Assembly: GCA_900554515.1 (NCBI GenBank)
Contig: USHN01000003.1
Coordinates: 1 to 64,000 of the forward strand
Length of the DNA: 64,000 nt
Reading direction: 5' to 3'
From: an uncultured Acidaminococcus sp.
GTDB lineage: Bacteria; Bacillota; Negativicutes; Acidaminococcales; Acidaminococcaceae
Under the pieces are notes generated by a model, which ran no database searches, had not been told where the DNA came from, and saw nothing but the letters and a program-made list of their open reading frames with translations. Made by a program: the position numbers and the translations under genes. Each line of letters starts with the position of its first letter. Within the stretch, counting starts at the first letter, position 1. Below are positions 9,575 to 18,500 of the stretch, piece after piece.

Positions 9575-9632
9575 TCTTCTATCGATTCAAGTTTTAACTG
9601 TACAAAAAAAATATTCACCTGAATCTTTCCCT

Positions 9633-9661
9633 ATTATAATAGACTTTTTTGCATTGTGCAA
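9633..9661 (-). promoter_or_regulatory. Promoter of the suf operon
   Basis: Minus-strand TTGCAC (9656-9661), a 17-base spacer and a perfect TATAAT (9633-9638) form a sigma-70-type promoter. It gives a leader of about 170 bases before sufC, which holds the small ORF at 9494-9574. No IscR/SufR-type operator was recognised. Confidence 0.75.
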
Positions 9662-9739
9662 GATATCATAGTGCAAATGGGGGATTTTTTCTCTTTTTTA
9701 CTGTACCGATTTTTACAGTCAGGGCGTCCTTTGCCCAAA

Positions 9740-9769
9740 TAAAAAAGGATGTACGCGCGGTACATCCTT
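9740..9769 (-). terminator. Terminator of the gntP-type gene
   Basis: A perfect 10-bp stem (AAGGATGTAC / GTACATCCTT, 9745-9754 and 9760-9769) with loop GCGCG is followed on the minus strand by TTTTTTAT. It starts about 12 bases after the permease stop codon. Confidence 0.88.
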
Positions 9770-9781
9770 TACAGCTTCTAA

Positions 9782-11185
9782 TTACCCCAGAATCAGATAC
9801 ACAATATACACATTGATCATGGTCGCAATGCCGCAGACCAGGGTTCCCATCGTCTGGGCTTTGTAGCCGTCTTCCACTTCCATATCGCCGAAATTGGTAA
9901 CCACCCAGAAATAGGAGTCATTGGCGTGGGAGACGGTCATGGCACCCGCTCCGATCGCCATAACCGTAATGGCCGCCAAAATAGGTGTTCCCAATCCCAG
10001 GGTATGCATCAGTGGAGCCATAATGCCGGCTGTTGTGGTAATGGCCACCGTGGAAGAGCCTTGTGCAGTTTTTAGGATGGCACTGAGCAGGAAGGGAAAG
10101 AAAATCCCCAGGCTGGCCAATACACTGGAATTGGTCTTGATAAAGGCCACAATATCCGTAGAGGCAATCACTTTGCCCAGCACGCCGCCGGCTGCGGTGA
10201 TAAATAGAATCGGGCCCACGATTTTTAACGTCTCTTCCGTAATTTCATAGAACGTCTGCATCTTATTATCCATGGGGCGGCTCATGAGGAGGATAATCCC
10301 CAGGATGACGCCCACGGTAATAGCAATAATCGGAGTCCCCAAAAACGTGATAAGGGCAATTTTATGGCCCGCCATGGCAAAGGCACTGGCTAACGCCATA
10401 AGGATAATCGGCACCACAATCGGGGCAAAGCTCATAAACGCACTGGGCAGCTCCCCATAGCTGGCAATCAATTCCTCATAAGTCTGCGTATTTTCAGCGG
10501 ATTCCACGGCTTCAGCCCGTTCTTCCTTGGAGTGTACTTTTTTGCCAATATAGCTGGCATAGCAGTAGCCGGCAATCATGGGCAGAATGGAGCAGGCAAC
10601 GCCCAATCCAATGACTAAGATCAAATTGGTATCCATGCCCAGGCCTTCATAAATGGTATTGGCGGCCGCAATAGGACCAGGGGTAGGCGGAATTAAGCAA
10701 TGGGCGATAAAAAGCCCCATGGACATGGCCACGGCCGTAGCAACGGCGCTGCAATGCGTCCGGCGCACCAACGCTTTCCGGATGGGGTTTAAAATAACAA
10801 ACCCGCTGTCGCAAAATACGGGAATGGAAACGATCCAGCCCATAATGAGTACGGCCAGGGACGTATTATTCTTTCCCACCAGCCGCACCACGCTGTCGGC
10901 CATTTTTAAGGCTGCCCCCGTTTTTTCCAGCAGGGCCCCCACCAAGGCGCCCATAATAATCACGATCCCGATACTGGTAAAGGTCCCGGCAAACCCGGCG
11001 CTGATGACATCAGCAATGCCCAGCGTCTTTCCCTGCTTCACCAGCGGAATACCGCCAATCAGGCCAAAAATCACGGAAATCCCCAGAATCGCCAAAAACG
11101 GGTGAATCTTGAATTTGGCGATTGCAACAATCATAACAATAATGGCAAGAACAAACACAAAAATCAAAGGTAATCCTGTCATCAT
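9782..11185 (-). CDS. GntP-family permease (gluconate:H+ symporter type)
   Basis: The 467-residue polytopic protein matches the GntP family, whose members import gluconate or other sugar acids, hydroxy acids or D-serine with protons. Family-typical segments are the N-terminal KFKIHPFLAILGISVIFG, the central VFCDSGFVIL, PPTPGPIAAA, and the C-terminal SHANDSYFWVVT motif. It is a single-gene unit with AAAGGG before an ATGATG start and its own terminator. No kinase or catabolic enzyme is nearby, so the substrate stays open. Confidence 0.9.
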   Translation of the reverse strand: MMTGLPLIFVFVLAIIVMIVAIAKFKIHPFLAILGISVIFGLIGGIPLVKQGKTLGIADVISAGFAGTFTSIGIVIIMGALVGALLEKTGAALKMADSVVRLVGKNNTSLAVLIMGWIVSIPVFCDSGFVILNPIRKALVRRTHCSAVATAVAMSMGLFIAHCLIPPTPGPIAAANTIYEGLGMDTNLILVIGLGVACSILPMIAGYCYASYIGKKVHSKEERAEAVESAENTQTYEELIASYGELPSAFMSFAPIVVPIILMALASAFAMAGHKIALITFLGTPIIAITVGVILGIILLMSRPMDNKMQTFYEITEETLKIVGPILFITAAGGVLGKVIASTDIVAFIKTNSSVLASLGIFFPFLLSAILKTAQGSSTVAITTTAGIMAPLMHTLGLGTPILAAITVMAIGAGAMTVSHANDSYFWVVTNFGDMEVEDGYKAQTMGTLVCGIATMINVYIVYLILG

Positions 11186-11265
11186 CCATACACCCTTTCT
11201 AAGTCAGGTAGAAGCAAAACGTGTTGGCAATTTTATCACAGTACAATGAAAAATCTTGTTGGGTT

Positions 11266-12342
11266 TTATTTGATCTGGTTCAGTCTTGCCGCAAGGTCGC
11301 TGGCATTTCCGTCACTGCCCACGCACTGGATAATAGGCTGCTGCCCCATCATGACTACATTGCCGCTGGCGTAGGCGTCCGGGGCTTTGGTATTTTTGTG
11401 ATAAACAGCGCAAAGATTGCCCATGACAAAATAGCTCCGCTCCTTGCTGCTCATCCCACCGGCAGCACTGGGCGTCATAAATTCTTTCCCATTGACATAG
11501 ATCACGCCGTTTTTATTATTCACATGGTTATTGCTCCAGGCATAGAGCTTTTTCACGTAATTGTCCCGGCGCTGCATATGGGTGGGATGGTCGCTCCATC
11601 TCCCGGTAGAGTTGCCGTATTTGTCCAGGAAGCGCTGCCACACGGCGGCAGTGGCCCCTGGATTATAGTAGGTGTGGGTAATATAGTCAAAGGACAAATT
11701 ATCCGCTTCCCATTCCATAGGTTTGGTCAGGTGCACATTCTGGGTGATCGTATACATTTGGCTGATCAGGCCGCTGAGGTTACCACCCGTTGCCGCATTG
11801 GCCATAATGGCTACCGTCTGGGCATTTAAGGCACTTTTTACCCCTTTGATGGGATGATCTTTTTGTCCGTGTCCCAGTTCATGCCCCAGGATAACGGCCA
11901 GTTCATCATCATTGGCCATGGTATTGAAAATCCCCCGGAACACATTCACATTGTGCCCGATGGTGCAGTAGGCATTGGCTTCGTCTTTAGGGCTGATAAA
12001 GTATTGATATGGCTTTTTATATACCGTGTTGTCCACGGCATAAATTCCTTTTTCCACGTTGGTCATGATCCTGTCGAGCCGTGCGTTCAAGGCGGGGTTC
12101 GTATCAACCCCTTCTTCTTTTTTCATTTGCTGGAACCAGGCCTGCCGCCCTTTTTCCGTATTGTTGTATTGTTTATAATAGCCCATCACCTGATCCCGGT
12201 ACATGGTCCCTACAATGGCGCCGCCCAGCACACCGGCCAGGATACCGGCATCCGCTTCTGCTTTTGGCAGGGGCAGTGCCGCCGTACACAGCCCAAAACT
12301 CATAAGACCCGCCATCATTCCGCTGATCCATTGTTTTTTCAT
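11266..12342 (-). CDS. Secreted M48-family zinc metallopeptidase
   Basis: A Sec signal peptide (about residues 1-31, KKQW then a hydrophobic core ending near AEADA) precedes an M48 peptidase domain. The zinc motif HELGH is at 154-158 and a downstream EWEAD segment (about 217) probably supplies the third ligand. The 358-residue protein resembles periplasmic BepA/Oma1-type proteases that act on outer-membrane proteins, but TPR repeats are not evident. It is followed by its own gene gap and lies 20 bases after the DUF805 gene, so the two may be co-transcribed. The exact substrate is unknown. Confidence 0.88.
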   Translation of the reverse strand: MKKQWISGMMAGLMSFGLCTAALPLPKAEADAGILAGVLGGAIVGTMYRDQVMGYYKQYNNTEKGRQAWFQQMKKEEGVDTNPALNARLDRIMTNVEKGIYAVDNTVYKKPYQYFISPKDEANAYCTIGHNVNVFRGIFNTMANDDELAVILGHELGHGQKDHPIKGVKSALNAQTVAIMANAATGGNLSGLISQMYTITQNVHLTKPMEWEADNLSFDYITHTYYNPGATAAVWQRFLDKYGNSTGRWSDHPTHMQRRDNYVKKLYAWSNNHVNNKNGVIYVNGKEFMTPSAAGGMSSKERSYFVMGNLCAVYHKNTKAPDAYASGNVVMMGQQPIIQCVGSDGNASDLAARLNQIK

Positions 12343-12362
12343 AAGTCCCGCTTCCTTTTTTA

Positions 12363-12944
12363 TTATCTGTCAGGTTGCTCCGTTTCCGGTTTTTCTTCCG
12401 GCATTACCGTGACACTGTCTTTTTTCTGTTCTATATTGCCGCTCGTGGGAGAAGATGCAACTTGCTTTGTGCCCGTCCATTCCATAGCATACCCGTAGCC
12501 TAAGCGGAGTGGATCTGGACCGTATACATTGTCCCCTTCCGTCCCCTTGGCAAAGAGCAGGTAGAGAAAAAAGAAAAGATTAATGACAGGAATATACCCA
12601 AACATCCAGACCAAGGGAGAATGGTTTAAATCCTGCAGCCGCCGAATCGTCAGTGTGATCCCTGCAATCATACTAAAGCCGCAAACCAAAAGCATCACAC
12701 CAAACAGAAGCATTCCTCCAAAAGCAGGAAAAATATCCTGCTGCATGCTAAAGGCCATCCCATTCATACCACGCATTCCCATAATGGAAAACCCGAAACA
12801 CATAAGTCCCAGAATAAAAGCTAGAAGATCAATCCCTAAACACGCTAAAATGCGTTTTACAAAGCGTTTCCGGTTGAGCCGCCCGGAGATCAGATAAAAC
12901 TGCTCCAAAAAAGTCTCCTGTCGTATTGTTACACTGCCATCCAT
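12363..12944 (-). CDS. DUF805-family membrane protein
   Basis: This 193-residue protein has the DUF805 layout: an N-terminal SGRLNRKRF motif, several membrane helices, IRRLQDLNHS between helices, and a C-terminal GTEGDNVYGPDPL segment. The function of the family is not established. The ATG at 12944 is chosen because GGAAGG precedes it; a longer frame to 13013 has no such site. A C-terminal hydrophilic tail of about 40 residues, rich in charged residues and Pro, extends beyond the usual end. It lies 69 bases after the tonB-like gene, and a second DUF805 gene is at 56.8 kb. Confidence 0.85.
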   Translation of the reverse strand: MDGSVTIRQETFLEQFYLISGRLNRKRFVKRILACLGIDLLAFILGLMCFGFSIMGMRGMNGMAFSMQQDIFPAFGGMLLFGVMLLVCGFSMIAGITLTIRRLQDLNHSPLVWMFGYIPVINLFFFLYLLFAKGTEGDNVYGPDPLRLGYGYAMEWTGTKQVASSPTSGNIEQKKDSVTVMPEEKPETEQPDR

Positions 12945-13013
12945 ACAATCCCTTCCTTCCAATTTTTCTACTACCTGTATTATACAAAGGGAAAATCGTT
13001 CCTGCAATATCAA

Positions 13014-13745
13014 TCAGCTGGGACCATCAGTCAAGCGGTATTGTACCGGGATATTCAGCCGTCCTGCCACGGGATTGCCATTGCCGTCACGGGCCGGTGC
13101 ATAGGAAGACTGAAAAGCACTGCGGATCGCCGCCTGATCCAGGCGGTCATAGCCGGTACTGGACAAAAGTCGTGCGCCTGTTATCGTTCCCGCTGCGCTC
13201 ACATCCACCTGTATTAAGCAGGACCCTTCTTCCCCATTTTGCCAGGCGCTCAAAGGATATTGTTTGGCAAAAGAAAGTACTCGCGCATTCTGTATGCCTG
13301 CTCCTTCTATTGTGCTCCGCCCTCTGTCAGGGTTTTCCTGCTGCCCCGTGGGGCCCCCAGGCCCTGTTTTTCCAGTAGTGGTTCCCGGAGAATTACGATC
13401 TCCTGTCTCATTGCCTGGAAAAGCATGCGGCTCTTTCACGCCTTCCTGTGGTGCTGCATGGAGCGGCAAATTGTCCTTTTCCTCTTCAGAAGTAGCATCT
13501 GCCAGCTCCGGAAGCATGACATTGCCTGCTCCATTCATGGCAGCAGACTTGCCTTGGCCTTTCCCTGCTGCAGCTCCGGCACTGCCACCGCCTCCCTGCC
13601 CATCTCCCAAAGGAACTATATCAATTTGTACGGGATGATTGGAGGGCGCCAGAAGAAGTTTTTGCTGTACTGCAAGACCCACGAGAGCCAGCAGGACGAG
13701 ATGAAAGGCGAGGGAAATCCGGATATACTTACGCCATCTGCCCAT
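13014..13745 (-). CDS. tonB: TonB-family energy transducer
   Basis: The 243-residue protein has a single N-terminal membrane anchor (about residues 10-30), a low-complexity periplasmic linker rich in Gly, Pro and charged residues, and a C-terminal TonB domain (about 150-240) with the conserved pattern YP...G...V...G.V...L..SSGY..LD.AA. TonB connects the inner-membrane proton motive force to outer-membrane receptors such as the one encoded at 15.7-17.6 kb. It overlaps the ABC ATPase gene by 17 bases. No exbB or exbD is in the window, so its motor must be encoded elsewhere. Confidence 0.88.
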   Translation of the reverse strand: MGRWRKYIRISLAFHLVLLALVGLAVQQKLLLAPSNHPVQIDIVPLGDGQGGGGSAGAAAGKGQGKSAAMNGAGNVMLPELADATSEEEKDNLPLHAAPQEGVKEPHAFPGNETGDRNSPGTTTGKTGPGGPTGQQENPDRGRSTIEGAGIQNARVLSFAKQYPLSAWQNGEEGSCLIQVDVSAAGTITGARLLSSTGYDRLDQAAIRSAFQSSYAPARDGNGNPVAGRLNIPVQYRLTDGPS

Positions 13746-14604
13746 GCCGCTCCCCCGGTTTTCTTATTTCCTGCTTTATATCCTGCAACGCTTTACCAAG
13801 CGCCTGAATTTTTTCTTTCCACTGCCTTTTTTCTTCAGCGGTTTGTTCTACGGAAAGAATGAGGTTTTCCCCGTCCCAAAAAGGCCGTACCGGACTGCCA
13901 TAGGCTTTGTTTAGGAGCGGCCCTGTGATAACGTTCTGAGGACGCCCCGCTGCCAGGATTTGCTGCTGCCCCACCAAAATCAGATGAGTGCAGTAACGGG
14001 CGGCCAGTTCCAAATCATGGCAGGCGATGAGTAAGCCTCGCCCTGTTGCAGCCAGTTCCTGGCAGAGGGAAAACACTTTTTCCGCCCCGACAAAATCAAG
14101 CTCTGCGGTAGGTTCATCCAGAAGCAAAAAATCCGTTCCCTGAAGCAACGTGCGCGCTAACAATACCCGCTGCCGCTCCCCGCCGGAAAGCTGGTCTATG
14201 GTTTGTTTGCAGCTTTGTCCCATGCCCAGTATATCCAGGCACGCTTTTGCCAGAAGACGGTCCTGGGCTGTTTCCTGCCGCTGCCATGATAAGTAGGGCG
14301 TACGCCCCATAAGCACCGTTTCTTCCACCGTATAGGCAAAAGGAACTGTGCGCTCCTGGGACAAATAGGCAATATGCCGCCCAATCGTCTGGCGACGCAT
14401 GGAGTGCATATCACGCCCATTCAATTTCACTTGTCCTAGTAAAGGTGTCAGTATGCCTGCCAAGGTTTTTAGCAGCGTGCTTTTTCCTGCCCCGTTAGGC
14501 CCCACCAGGCCGATACACGCCCCGGTACGAAGCAGCACCGTCACTTGTTCCAGGACAGGATGCCCGGGGTATCCTACGATGCCATTTTGCAGTGCAAGTT
14601 CCAT
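13729..14604 (-). CDS. ABC transporter ATPase, FecE/BtuD type
   Basis: The 291-residue ATPase has Walker A (GPNGAGKST, about 35-43), signature LSGGERQRV and Walker B LLLDEPTAEL. It matches the iron-siderophore/heme/cobalamin uptake class. It follows the binding-lipoprotein gene by one base and overlaps tonB. The FecCD-type permease that should sit between the binding protein and the ATPase is absent. The C-terminus carries about 30 extra charged, helical residues (EEKRQWKEKIQALGKAL). Confidence 0.9.
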   Translation of the reverse strand: MELALQNGIVGYPGHPVLEQVTVLLRTGACIGLVGPNGAGKSTLLKTLAGILTPLLGQVKLNGRDMHSMRRQTIGRHIAYLSQERTVPFAYTVEETVLMGRTPYLSWQRQETAQDRLLAKACLDILGMGQSCKQTIDQLSGGERQRVLLARTLLQGTDFLLLDEPTAELDFVGAEKVFSLCQELAATGRGLLIACHDLELAARYCTHLILVGQQQILAAGRPQNVITGPLLNKAYGSPVRPFWDGENLILSVEQTAEEKRQWKEKIQALGKALQDIKQEIRKPGERHGQMA

Positions 14605-14605
14605 A

Positions 14606-15565
14606 TCACTTTCCTCTTAAAATCGTTTCTTCCCGCTTTGGAAAGACAACTTTTCCATAGGCCGCATTAGCCATTGCCTCAATACCGTACACCACCATGG
14701 GAGACGCATCATACACATACCGATCCGGCAATGCAGCCTGGCGCCGGCCTTGCAAAGAAACCAAAGCAGGAGTATTCAAGAACTGCTGTACAAACGGATC
14801 ATACTGGGCTTTTTCCTCCCCATAGGGCTGGGAGAGAAGAAAAAAATCCGGATTGGCTTTCAGTACGGCTTCCGGCGTCAGGGTATCCCCGTTGCGCAGG
14901 CCCGCCGCAGCAATTCCATTGATAAAGCCTGCTCGTTGTGCCAGTGTGTCATACAAAGAGCCCTTGCCCCCATAGCGGCTCATCAGAGATACCAAAAGGC
15001 CCACAGGTTTCGGAGATGACTGCTGCTTTAGGACATGGTCAATTTCTTCCAGCTGCGACTGCATTTGTCGTACGACTGCGTCCCCTGTTTTTTCCTTGCC
15101 TACGGTTTTTCCGATAAGCTTCACATTGTCCTGAATCTGCTGCACTGTCACCGGTCCGTAACACACCACCACAGGGATTCCCATCTCTTCCACTTTTTGG
15201 ATTAATCCCGGATCGGACCACTGGGAAGCCAGGAACACATCCGGATGGAGCTTAGCCACGGTTTCCGGGGTAACCTGCCGCAGTTTTGGCTGCACCGATT
15301 TTGTTTCTGCCGCTATAAAGGAAATCCCCGGCTCCGCATCCAAATAATACGCACCTGCCAGATGGTCTGCGGGGACGACACACAAAAGGGTTTCATCCAG
15401 GTGCAGGGAATCCGTGAGAATCTTTTGCGGCGCTTCGGACAGGCTTACGACCTTACCCCGCACGTCCTGGACCGTATACCCGGCGGAAGGGGTTGTTTTT
15501 CCCATACTGCCGCACCCTGCGCAGAGCAAAGTGCACAAAAGAATAAGGATTCTAAAAAGTTGCAT
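14606..15565 (-). CDS. Periplasmic-binding lipoprotein (FepB/BtuF type)
   Basis: A lipoprotein signal ending in a LCAGC lipobox (Cys about residue 17) precedes a class-III binding fold with two lobes joined by a long helix. Typical segments are PQKILTDS, VAKLHPDVFLAS and VLKANPDFFLLS. Members bind siderophores, heme or cobalamin. The ATG at 15565 is chosen for its AAAGGAG; an upstream in-frame start is unsupported. The gene is followed by the ATPase with one base between. A promoter-like sequence overlapping the upstream terminator could give it separate transcription from the receptor gene. Confidence 0.88.
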   Translation of the reverse strand: MQLFRILILLCTLLCAGCGSMGKTTPSAGYTVQDVRGKVVSLSEAPQKILTDSLHLDETLLCVVPADHLAGAYYLDAEPGISFIAAETKSVQPKLRQVTPETVAKLHPDVFLASQWSDPGLIQKVEEMGIPVVVCYGPVTVQQIQDNVKLIGKTVGKEKTGDAVVRQMQSQLEEIDHVLKQQSSPKPVGLLVSLMSRYGGKGSLYDTLAQRAGFINGIAAAGLRNGDTLTPEAVLKANPDFFLLSQPYGEEKAQYDPFVQQFLNTPALVSLQGRRQAALPDRYVYDASPMVVYGIEAMANAAYGKVVFPKREETILRGK

Positions 15566-15595
15566 GACAAGCTCCTTTACCAAAGGTTTGTCTCC

Positions 15596-15624
15596 ATTAT
15601 AAAAAGGAGCCGTTGCATTTGCAA
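15596..15624 (-). promoter_or_regulatory. Promoter of the binding-lipoprotein operon
   Basis: Minus-strand TTGCAA (15619-15624), a 17-base spacer and TATAAT (15596-15601) form a plausible promoter. The -35 is the loop of the terminator hairpin after the receptor gene, so termination and re-initiation share the same DNA. Confidence 0.5.
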
Positions 15625-15631
15625 CAGCTCC
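15601..15631 (-). terminator. Terminator after the TonB-dependent receptor gene
   Basis: A 12-bp stem (GGAGCTGTTGCA / TGCAACGGCTCC, one G-U pair) is followed by TTTTT on the minus strand. It would uncouple the receptor from the lipoprotein-ATPase-tonB genes or make expression of the latter lower. Confidence 0.75.
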
Positions 15632-15640
15632 CTGGTTTTT

Positions 15641-15690
15641 TCATCCGCCCTGTAGGGGCGGGGGACCGCGCTTGCGCGGTGGTGGGGCAT
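15641..15690. repeat. GC-rich double hairpin, possible dispersed palindromic element
   Basis: Two adjacent hairpins, CCGCCC/GGGCGG (about 15645-15661) and ACCGCGC-TTG-CGCGGT (15665-15681), sit between the receptor stop and the terminator. The surrounding GGGGGACC and GGTGGTGGGGC are also G/C-rich. The shape resembles intergenic REP-like elements, but only one copy was seen in this window. Confidence 0.35.
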
Positions 15691-15702
15691 CCCGGAGGGG
15701 CC

Positions 15703-17625
15703 TTAGAAGGAATATTCTGCTCCTACAATAAACCGCCGGCCGGGCATAGGATAACTGTCCTGTCCATTGACAACGCCGCCTTGTTCCGCATAGGCTGCGT
15801 TGTTCAGGTTATACACGTTCACAAATCCAGTCCAGTTTCTGTCGAATTTATACCGGGTCACAAGATCCATGGTGAGGTAGCGATTTTCCCCGTAGCTTGC
15901 ATCGGAAAGTCCGCTGGCCGCCCGGGCACGCAGGTTCACATTCCACTTGGTATCATGATACCGGACACCGAACTGGTAATAATTAGGCGCGTAGTTGGTG
16001 TCACGAACATAGCGTGTATCATTTCTGTTATTTTCTACTTTGACATACGTGTAAGACGCATCCACATCCCACAGCTTATTCAGATGATGCACCAGGGACA
16101 GGGACATGCCACGTTTTTTCTGTCTGTCTATATTTTCTGCGTAGTAATAAGGGTATTCACTTCTCCAGTTAATGGCATTGTGCAAATCGCTGTAAAAAGC
16201 AGTTACGGTAGCATCGGTTTTAGGCGTGATTTTAAAATTGTATCCCAACGTATACACATTACCCGTTTCCGGTTTCAAATCATCCTTACCTAAATATCCA
16301 TAAGAATACGTATAGCCGCCCCACTCATAAGACCCTACATTGTGGTAATACAGATCATCAATGGTCGGTGTGCGGAATACCTGGTTCCAGGAGAAGTAAG
16401 CATTGCTGTCCTTGCTGAATTTTTTATTCAGTGCCGCACTGCCCGTGGTCCGATTGCCGCTGCGGCTGTGCTTATCGTACCGGATGCCGGCATTGAGTTT
16501 CCAGGTAGGGGCAAATTCCCACTGATCCAGCAGAAAGACGGCTTTATTGTTGTAGCCTTTTCTGCCGCTGTAACTAGTTTCATTATCCGCTTTGGCATCC
16601 CGGTATTCCAAGCCGGCAGTTAACGTGTTGGTATCGGACAGGACAAAATTTTGCTGGCCTTCCACGCCCCAATCCGTTTCATCCATATGGCCCAGGTTAT
16701 AGTAGCTGTAGAAGTTCCTGTATACCTGTACGTAGCCGCTGTTTTGGGCGTTCCGGTTCCAATCATACCGCAGCCCTACGTTGTTGGTCTTTTTATCAAT
16801 GTGGGAAGGCGCAAGAGAGGTATATTGATACGGGTTCCAGCCCTCCATATTGGAATAATCGTAACTGAAAGTCAGTCCATCATCTTTGGTAAAATCCTGA
16901 GTCAGTTTCAAAGAAACGGCATCTTGCCGGTACCCGGATTCTCCCGGCCACTTTTTGGTATCCCCGTTGGTATCTTTGAGTTTGAAGTAGGACGCTTTAT
17001 TGCGGCTGGCGGCTACCTGCATCCCGTTTTTTCCCGTTTTGCCCCCTACCAAAAGGCCCAAGTCCTGGCTACCCCAGGAACCGTAGCCCACCCGGATTTT
17101 TCCGGATGTTTCTTCCGGTGTCTTGGTAATGATGTTGATCACGCCGCCCACGGCATCGGCGCCATAGAGGGTAGAAGCGCCTCCTTTTACTACTTCAATC
17201 CGCTCAATGCTGTCTATCGGCGGCAGGGTGTTGGCATCAAAGGTGGCTTTGACCATACTTCCCATGCTCTGGTTGAAGCGGCGTCCATCCACCAGCACCA
17301 ATACTCTTTGATCGCCATTTAAAATAATATGGGATTCATAGCCTTTGACCCCATTTTGCATCACCCGTGCTCCGGGTACATCTTCCAGGGCATCGGTGAC
17401 GGTACGATAGCCCCTTTCGCGCAGCAGCTGGCTGGTGATCACCGTAACATCCGCCGGTGTATCCACCTTTTGATTTTTTAACCGGGTAGCCGTGATAATC
17501 ACTTCTTCTGCCGTGGGGGTCTGGGGTTCCCCAGGAGCAGAAGCCGCATACACGACCGTGGCACTTCCTGCCAAAAGAGCTGTGAGAATACTCACCGCCA
17601 ATTTTCTTTCCCAATCTCTCCTCAT
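15703..17625 (-). CDS. TonB-dependent outer-membrane receptor (BtuB/CirA type)
   Basis: The 640-residue precursor has a signal peptide (to about residue 30, ending VVYAAS), a TonB-box-like EEVIITATR, a plug domain (VLVLVDGRRFNQ, VEVVKGGASTLYGADAVGGVINIIT) and a 22-strand-type beta barrel ending in YSF with the terminal aromatic needed for outer-membrane insertion. It imports a chelated metal or vitamin. The start is the ATG at 17625 with AGGAAAGGG upstream; a TTG at 17649 is unsupported. The following genes (lipoprotein, ATPase, TonB) form a logical uptake route, but the substrate cannot be named from the sequence. Confidence 0.93.
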   Translation of the reverse strand: MRRDWERKLAVSILTALLAGSATVVYAASAPGEPQTPTAEEVIITATRLKNQKVDTPADVTVITSQLLRERGYRTVTDALEDVPGARVMQNGVKGYESHIILNGDQRVLVLVDGRRFNQSMGSMVKATFDANTLPPIDSIERIEVVKGGASTLYGADAVGGVINIITKTPEETSGKIRVGYGSWGSQDLGLLVGGKTGKNGMQVAASRNKASYFKLKDTNGDTKKWPGESGYRQDAVSLKLTQDFTKDDGLTFSYDYSNMEGWNPYQYTSLAPSHIDKKTNNVGLRYDWNRNAQNSGYVQVYRNFYSYYNLGHMDETDWGVEGQQNFVLSDTNTLTAGLEYRDAKADNETSYSGRKGYNNKAVFLLDQWEFAPTWKLNAGIRYDKHSRSGNRTTGSAALNKKFSKDSNAYFSWNQVFRTPTIDDLYYHNVGSYEWGGYTYSYGYLGKDDLKPETGNVYTLGYNFKITPKTDATVTAFYSDLHNAINWRSEYPYYYAENIDRQKKRGMSLSLVHHLNKLWDVDASYTYVKVENNRNDTRYVRDTNYAPNYYQFGVRYHDTKWNVNLRARAASGLSDASYGENRYLTMDLVTRYKFDRNWTGFVNVYNLNNAAYAEQGGVVNGQDSYPMPGRRFIVGAEYSF

Positions 17626-17762
17626 ACCAAAACGACCCTTTCCTGTCAAGATTTGTTCGATCCTCTGCCATTAGTTTACCGTTTATTGTCCAAGAAGGCA
17701 ATCAGCAAATGACAAAAGAGGCCACACATCCACAGAAAAGGGTCATTATATGCTTTTACGTC

Positions 17763-18500
17763 TTAATAATCTACATGCATCAGATAGAGTCCCTGGGGCG
17801 GAGCCGCCATACCAGCCTGTTTGCGGTTTTTGGCGGCCATAATGCGGCGAAAATCTGCCACGGACCATTTGCCCGTCCCCACTTTCACCAGGCAGCCCAC
17901 CAGATTGCGCACCATCCGATATAGGAATCCATCGCCGGTAATGGTGAAGGTATAAAAGTCTCCGTTTTGTTCCCATTGGGCCTTTGTCATGGTCCGCACC
18001 GGAGAGGTATCCTGGCTGCCGCTGTTTTTAAAAGAAGAAAAATCATGCTGCCCCAGCAAAAGAGCTGCAGCGGCATTCATGGCTGCTACATCCGGCTTTT
18101 CCCGGATTTCCCAGGTGGTATTTCGTCGGATGGGATCCGGCAGTGGGGAATAATACACGATATACTGATAGGTTTTTGCCACGGCATCAAAGCGGGCATG
18201 AAAATCATCCGGTGCATATTCCGCTTCCCGCACCGCAATATCCGGCGGCAGATGGGGTTCCAAGGCCCTGCGATAATTTTCAGGAGGAATCCGGGACACC
18301 GTACTAAAGCTGATCACCTGTCCCAAGGCATGCACTCCGGCATCGGTCCGTCCCGCAGCTTTAATAAGAATTGGTTCTTTCAGTACCTCTGTCAGAGCTT
18401 TTTCCAATAGTTGCTGGATACCCACGCCGTTTTTTTGCCGTTGAAATCCCTGGTAGCGGGTGCCATCATAGGCCACCACAGCCTTTATTGTATGTCTCAT
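17763..18500 (-). CDS. truA: tRNA pseudouridine(38-40) synthase
   Basis: TruA converts U38-U40 in the anticodon arm to pseudouridine. The 245-residue product has the catalytic Asp53 in GRTDAGVHA, the N-terminal YDGTRYQGFQRQ motif and the C-terminal FLYRMVRNLVG segment. The start overlaps the ecfT stop codon as ATGA, so translation is coupled. The ecfA-ecfA-ecfT-truA order is common in Firmicutes. Confidence 0.96.
   Translation of the reverse strand: MRHTIKAVVAYDGTRYQGFQRQKNGVGIQQLLEKALTEVLKEPILIKAAGRTDAGVHALGQVISFSTVSRIPPENYRRALEPHLPPDIAVREAEYAPDDFHARFDAVAKTYQYIVYYSPLPDPIRRNTTWEIREKPDVAAMNAAAALLLGQHDFSSFKNSGSQDTSPVRTMTKAQWEQNGDFYTFTITGDGFLYRMVRNLVGCLVKVGTGKWSVADFRRIMAAKNRKQAGMAAPPQGLYLMHVDY

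Noticed and set aside
17626..17762. Cobalamin riboswitch upstream of the TonB-dependent receptor
   Set aside because: The gap is about 137 bases and lacks the B12-box pattern; too short for a full cobalamin riboswitch.
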